A program made the position numbers and the translations under genes. Below the pieces are notes generated by a model. That model was not told where the DNA came from. It saw only the letters and a program-made list of their open reading frames with translations, and did no database searches. Source: Bacillota bacterium (GTDB lineage: Bacteria; Bacillota; Clostridia; Christensenellales; SZUA-584). From it: DNA of 10,098 bases. Positions 6,698 to 10,098 of the stretch are shown here, piece after piece (positions within the stretch are counted from its first letter, which is position 1; every line of letters begins with the position of its first letter). The stretch is taken from the NCBI GenBank assembly GCA_023441905.1, contig JAEZNC010000092.1, forward strand, positions 1 to 10,098. Direction: 5' to 3'.

Positions 6698-6748
6698 CCT
6701 CATGGCTGCCATGAGTCTTAAGGCTTTGCGCATGCCATGAGGTTTTTT
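6698..6748 (+). terminator. rho-independent terminator of zinc-ribbon gene, with nested alternative hairpin
   Basis: CCTCATGGC (6698-6706) can pair with GCCATGAGG (6734-6742), a perfect 9-bp stem, followed by six T (6743-6748). The loop itself contains GCCATGAG (6708-6715), which can pair with the same left arm to give a compact hairpin (stem 6699-6704 with 6710-6715). The two folds exclude each other. The element ends 11 bases before the valS leader promoter. Confidence 0.8.
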
Positions 6749-6759
6749 AAGCTCTGTTG

Positions 6760-6788
6760 TTGACACGCTTCATTTGCTATATTATAAT
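6760..6788 (+). promoter_or_regulatory. consensus sigma-A promoter of valS-folC operon
   Basis: Perfect TTGACA (6760-6765), a 17-base spacer and perfect TATAAT (6783-6788). Such a strong promoter fits control by attenuation downstream, in the T-box leader. Confidence 0.92.
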
Positions 6789-6794
6789 TTTTCC

Positions 6795-7025
6795 AATGCG
6801 AAGACAAAGAGGAGTAGCGTAGCGGCGCTTGGTTGAGAGAGGAGCTTCATCGGCTGAAAGGGCTCTGCAAGGCAGCGTGCGTGAAGTCGCTTTGGAGCAC
6901 TTGCGGTGAAATATTAAAGTAGTCGCGGGCGTGGGCCGCGCGTTAAGCGGATAAAGAGCGAACGCAAATGCGTTCGAATCAAGGTGGTACCGCGGTTTTC
7001 CGTCCTTCTGTTGGGCGGTTTTTTT
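6795..7025 (+). promoter_or_regulatory. T-box riboswitch, valine type
   Basis: A tRNA-sensing leader. Stem I runs from about 6800 to 6910, with CAAAG/CTTTG pairing below the specifier loop and a distal loop region around 6840-6865 (CGGCTGAAAG). The specifier in GTGAAGTCGC is GTC at 6886-6888, a Val codon that matches valS downstream. A stem III-like hairpin (GAACGC/GCGTTC) lies at about 6959-6975. The T-box AAGGTGGTACCGCG is at 6981-6994. Antiterminator: AAGG (6981-6984) with CCTT (7004-7007) and GCGG (6992-6995) with CCGT (7000-7003). The competing terminator is CCGTCC (7000-7005) with GGGCGG (7013-7018), then T7 (7019-7025). Uncharged tRNA-Val would bind and hold the antiterminator, so valS-folC is read when valine-charged tRNA is scarce. 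Confidence 0.95.
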
Positions 7026-7062
7026 ATTTTAAAGATATTACCGCCGGTTGGAAGAAAGAAGC

Positions 7063-7352
7063 CTTCTCTCTCGGGGAAAGTTAGGCGGCCGATAAAGCTC
7101 ATAAAACCTCCCTCAGCCCCCCGAAGGGGTAGACTGGGAGGTGGCAATACCGGAGGGGTTTGCCCATCGTTTACCTATCGATAACAGTTCCCGAGCCATC
7201 TATAGGTAGTTGTCAGAGGGGCCACGGTTGGGGCTATTAGAAACTTAGAACCTCCCCCTCGGGAAAAGGTCGTGAAACGCCGGATGAGGGGCGCGAACTA
7301 AGAACACCTCATCAGTCGCCTATCGGCGACAGCTTCCCCTGTAGGGGAAGCC
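7063..7352. repeat. block of GC-rich hairpin repeats between T-box and valS
   Basis: The spacer between the T-box terminator (7025) and valS (7404) is full of inverted repeats: ACCTCCC/GGGAGGT (7106-7112 with 7136-7142) enclosing CCCC-gaa-GGGG; TACCTAT/ATAGGTA (7172-7178 with 7202-7208); GATGAGG/CCTCATC (7283-7289 with 7307-7313); GTCGCC-tatc-GGCGAC (7315-7330); and GCTTCCCC-tgta-GGGGAAGC (7332-7351). Two related pieces with CTCGGG(G)AAA occur near 7069 and 7258. The wording resembles short mobile or palindromic intergenic repeats (MITE-like) that I associate with clostridial genomes; degenerate nested copies are likely. No transposase or long coding frame is present. The block would lie in the 5' untranslated part of the valS messenger. 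Confidence 0.65.
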
Positions 7353-7403
7353 ATAGAATGACATTAATGCAGCGACGCATGAACACAAATAACGGAGGAA
7401 ACT

Positions 7404-10034
7404 ATGGCAAAACAACTCGAAAAAGTGTACGACCCGAAAGAAGTGGAACAAAGACTTTACGATGAGTGGGAAAGCAAGGGCTATTTCCACGCGGAAGTCA
7501 ATAATGATAAAAAGCCGTTCACCATCGTGATACCGCCGCCGAACATCACGGGGCAGCTTCACATGGGGCACGCGCTCGACAACATGATGCAGGACGCGAT
7601 TATCCGCACCAAACGCATGCAGGGCTTTGAAGCGCTCTGGCTGCCGGGCACCGACCATGCGAGCATTGCGACAGAGGTCAAGATCGTGGATAAGCTCAAG
7701 GAGGAAGGCACCTCCAAAGAAGAGCTCGGGCGTGAGAAGTTTCTTGAGCGCGCGTGGGAATGGAAAAAGCAGTACGGCGGGCGCATTGTGCAGCAGCTGC
7801 GTAAGCTTGGCTCCTCGTGCGACTGGGAGCGCGAACGCTTCACAATGGACGAAGGCTGCAATCGTGCGGTCAACGAATTTTTCGTACGTCTTTATAACAA
7901 GGGCCTCATCTACAAGGGCGACCGCATCATCAACTGGTGCCCCGATTGCCGCACCGCACTTTCTGACGCGGAGGTGGAATACGCGGAGCATGATTCGCAT
8001 CTCTGGCACTTCCGTTATCCGGCGGAAGACGGAGGCGAGGGCATCATCGTCGCGACCACTCGGCCCGAAACGATGCTCGGCGACACCGCCGTGGCCGTGA
8101 ACCCCAAAGACGAACGGTATACACACCTGGTTGGCAAGAATGTGATACTGCCCATCATGAACCGGCCTATCCCCGTGGTGGCCGACGAATACGTGGATAT
8201 GGAATTCGGCACGGGCGCCGTGAAGATCACGCCCGCGCACGACCCGAACGACTTTGAGGTGGCTGAGCGCCATAACCTGCCGATCATCCGTGTGCTAGAC
8301 GACGGCGGTACGATCAATTCGTTCGGCGGCAAATATGAGGGCGTGTATAAAGATGACGCGAGAAAGCAGATCGTTGATGAGATGCGCGAACTCGGTCTGC
8401 TCGTCAAGATCGATGACCATAAGCACAACGTGGGCCACTGCTACCGCTGCGACGCGACGGTGGAACCGATTGTGTCCAAACAGTGGTTCGTGGCAATGAA
8501 AACGCTGGCCGAGCCCGCCATTGAGGCGGTGCGCTCGGGCGACATCAAGCTCGTGCCGCAAAGAAGCGAAGCCGTGTATTACAACTGGATGGAAAACATC
8601 CGCGATTGGTGCATTTCGCGCCAGCTTTGGTGGGGCCACCGCATTCCCGCGTGGACGTGCGCGGGCTGCGGCACGATGACGGTGGCGACGGAAGCGCCGG
8701 ATACGTGCCCGAACTGCGGTTCAGCCAATCTGCAGCAGGATGAAGACGTGCTCGATACGTGGTTCAGCAGCGGCCTCTGGCCGTTCTCGACGCTCGGCTG
8801 GCCCGACAAAACGCCCGAGCTCGCGTATTTTTACCCGACCAGCGTGCTCGTGACGGGCTATGATATTCTGTTCTTCTGGGTCGCCCGTATGATCATGTCC
8901 GGCTTTGAGTGCATGGGAGAAAAGCCGTTTGACTATGTGAGCATTCACGGCCTCGTGCGCGACGCGCAGGGGCGCAAGATGAGCAAATCCTTAGGCAACG
9001 GGATTGACCCGCTTGAGGTGATCGATGAATACGGCGCGGACGCGCTGCGGTTCAGCCTCGCGGCGGGCGTGCGCGTGGGCGGAGACCTGCGTTTCTCGGC
9101 CGAGAAGGTATTGAGCGCGCGCAACTTTGCGAACAAGATTTGGAATGCGGCCCGTTTCGTGCTGATGAACACGGGCGATGAGATATTGCCGATTGACGAA
9201 GCACGTCTCGATATCGCGGACAAATGGATACTCTCGCGCCTGACGGAAATGGTGACGGATGTGACCGCGCTGATTGAGAAGTTTGAGCTCGGCATGGCGG
9301 CGCAGAAACTGCACGACTTTTTGTGGAGCGAATACTGCGACTGGTACATCGAGATGGCGAAGCCGCGCCTCAATTCTGAGGATGAAGCGGATAAGCAGAC
9401 GGCTGTATCGGTGCTGAATACCGTGCTCGAAGCCACGCTCAAGTTGCTGCACCCGTTCATGCCGTTTATCACAGAGGAAATTTATCAGTCACTGCCCGGC
9501 ACAACAGGCAGCATCATGGTCTCCGCATGGCCGGAGACCGGTAAAACGTATGCCGTGGAAGAAAAGGCCATGGCCAACGTGATGGAGCTGATTCGCGGTA
9601 TCCGCAACATACGCGCTGAGATGAACGTGCCTGCGGGCAAACGCGCGGCGCTCAAAATACTCGCTTCGGGCGAAGCGCGTGCGGATTACGAAATGTGCGC
9701 CAAATACATCGAGCGCCTCGGCTTCGCGTCGGGCATTGAGTTCATTGCGGACAAATCGGGCGTGCCCGAAAACGCCGTATCGGTGATCGGTGTGGGCGCG
9801 GAAGCGTTTATGCCGCTTGGCGAGCTGATCGATATCGAGAAGGAAATCGCGCGGCTCAGCGCGGAGGAAGCCCGGCTGCAAAACGAAATCAAGCGGGCCG
9901 AAGGCAAGCTAGGTAACCCCGGCTTCACGGAAAAAGCGCCTGCCGCCGTGGTGCAGGAGGAGCGCGAGAAACTGAATAACTACCGCGACATGCTCGCCGC
10001 GGTGGCGCACAGGAAATCCGAACTGTCGAAATGA
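7404..10034 (+). CDS. valS: valine--tRNA ligase
   Basis: Complete class Ia aminoacyl-tRNA synthetase, 876 residues, close to the usual 870-950. It joins valine to tRNA-Val in the cytoplasm. Visible: HMGH (53-56) in PPPNITGQLHMGH; the editing (CP1) domain with TTRPET (218-223) and GTGAVKITPAHDPND (269-283), which clears mischarged Thr; DTWFSSGLWPFS from 451; KMSKS (525-529); the anticodon-binding helical domain (about 610-750); and a C-terminal coiled-coil arm (about 805-875). Four CxxC pairs (Cys179/182 with 346/349, and Cys419/422 with 435/438) fit the zinc sites seen in some bacterial ValRS. The ATG at 7404 follows GGAGG by five bases. Expression is controlled by the T-box at 6795-7025. Its TGA overlaps the folC ATG (ATGA), as expected for translational coupling. 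Long frames on the opposite strand are shadows. Confidence 0.98.
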   Translation: MAKQLEKVYDPKEVEQRLYDEWESKGYFHAEVNNDKKPFTIVIPPPNITGQLHMGHALDNMMQDAIIRTKRMQGFEALWLPGTDHASIATEVKIVDKLKEEGTSKEELGREKFLERAWEWKKQYGGRIVQQLRKLGSSCDWERERFTMDEGCNRAVNEFFVRLYNKGLIYKGDRIINWCPDCRTALSDAEVEYAEHDSHLWHFRYPAEDGGEGIIVATTRPETMLGDTAVAVNPKDERYTHLVGKNVILPIMNRPIPVVADEYVDMEFGTGAVKITPAHDPNDFEVAERHNLPIIRVLDDGGTINSFGGKYEGVYKDDARKQIVDEMRELGLLVKIDDHKHNVGHCYRCDATVEPIVSKQWFVAMKTLAEPAIEAVRSGDIKLVPQRSEAVYYNWMENIRDWCISRQLWWGHRIPAWTCAGCGTMTVATEAPDTCPNCGSANLQQDEDVLDTWFSSGLWPFSTLGWPDKTPELAYFYPTSVLVTGYDILFFWVARMIMSGFECMGEKPFDYVSIHGLVRDAQGRKMSKSLGNGIDPLEVIDEYGADALRFSLAAGVRVGGDLRFSAEKVLSARNFANKIWNAARFVLMNTGDEILPIDEARLDIADKWILSRLTEMVTDVTALIEKFELGMAAQKLHDFLWSEYCDWYIEMAKPRLNSEDEADKQTAVSVLNTVLEATLKLLHPFMPFITEEIYQSLPGTTGSIMVSAWPETGKTYAVEEKAMANVMELIRGIRNIRAEMNVPAGKRAALKILASGEARADYEMCAKYIERLGFASGIEFIADKSGVPENAVSVIGVGAEAFMPLGELIDIEKEIARLSAEEARLQNEIKRAEGKLGNPGFTEKAPAAVVQEEREKLNNYRDMLAAVAHRKSELSK

Positions 10035-10098
10035 TTTACGTGCATATCGCGGGCACCAACGGCAAAGGCTCGGTGTCCGAATACATGGCATGCATATT
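10031..10098 (+). CDS. folC: folylpolyglutamate synthase / dihydrofolate synthase, 3' end outside window
   Basis: The first 22 residues read MIYVHIAGTNGKGSVSEYMA and on: the ATP-binding P-loop of FolC, GTNGKGS, at residues 8-14. FolC adds glutamate to dihydropteroate or to folates and uses ATP. The ATG overlaps the valS stop (ATGA). The valS-folC order is common in Bacillota and supports the call. In-frame sequence upstream meets a TAA at 9977-9979, with no other start codon in between, so this is the only possible start. FolC proteins normally have about 40-45 residues before the P-loop; here only seven precede it, so the N-terminal segment seems absent. Only 68 bases are visible, so whether the gene is intact cannot be judged. 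Confidence 0.87.
   Translation, partial: MIYVHIAGTNGKGSVSEYMACI

Noticed and set aside
6914..7184. Short frames on both strands over the T-box end and the repeat block
   Set aside because: They are translations of structured RNA and palindromic repeats (Pro/Leu/Arg/Gly-rich) without ribosome binding sites.
7320..8273. 317-codon minus-strand frame opposite valS
   Set aside because: It mirrors the codon pattern of the GC-rich valS frame and crosses the valS start and the repeat block; no family motif.

Overview
This window looks like a chromosomal segment of a low-to-mid GC, Gram-positive-type anaerobe, most likely class Clostridia (Bacillota). The main reasons are a tRNA-Val T-box leader in front of valS, the valS-folC order, sigma-A-type promoters with strong purine-rich ribosome binding sites, a PrsW-type protease, a FapA/DUF342 protein and a spacer full of short GC-rich hairpin repeats of the kind common in clostridial genomes. 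No phage, transposase, CRISPR, tRNA or rRNA gene is visible. The genus cannot be told from the sequence alone.

Left part (1-3455). The window opens inside a DUF342/FapA-like gene (+) whose 5' end lies outside. A gene-free stretch of about 380 bases follows; it has a weak promoter-like pair and a hairpin-plus-T-tract, so it could hold a small RNA. A lipoprotein gene (+) with its own good promoter comes next. It converges on an arginase-family gene (-), and the two share one bidirectional terminator. A 73-residue small protein gene (-) of a clostridial type lies upstream of the arginase gene.

Middle part (3456-6651). Two membrane metalloprotease-like genes lie on the minus strand: a DUF3810 protein with an HExxH-type motif, and a PrsW-family intramembrane protease upstream of it. 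Each has its own promoter. Divergent from prsW is a single-pass membrane protein with a cytoplasmic zinc ribbon and a large external domain. This trio may belong to envelope sensing or stress, but that is inference from context.

Right part (6652-10098). After a strong terminator come a near-consensus promoter, a T-box riboswitch with a GUC (Val) specifier, a spacer of about 380 bases rich in hairpin repeats, and a complete valS (876 residues). The stop codon of valS overlaps the ATG of folC, of which only the P-loop end is in the window. valS and folC therefore form a translationally coupled operon under control of uncharged tRNA-Val.

No clearly new multi-gene system was found. The best leads are the possible small RNA at about 1050-1289, the apparently short N-terminus of FolC, the Cys-for-His change in the arginase-family protein, the protease/zinc-ribbon cluster, and the repeat block inserted between the T-box and valS.
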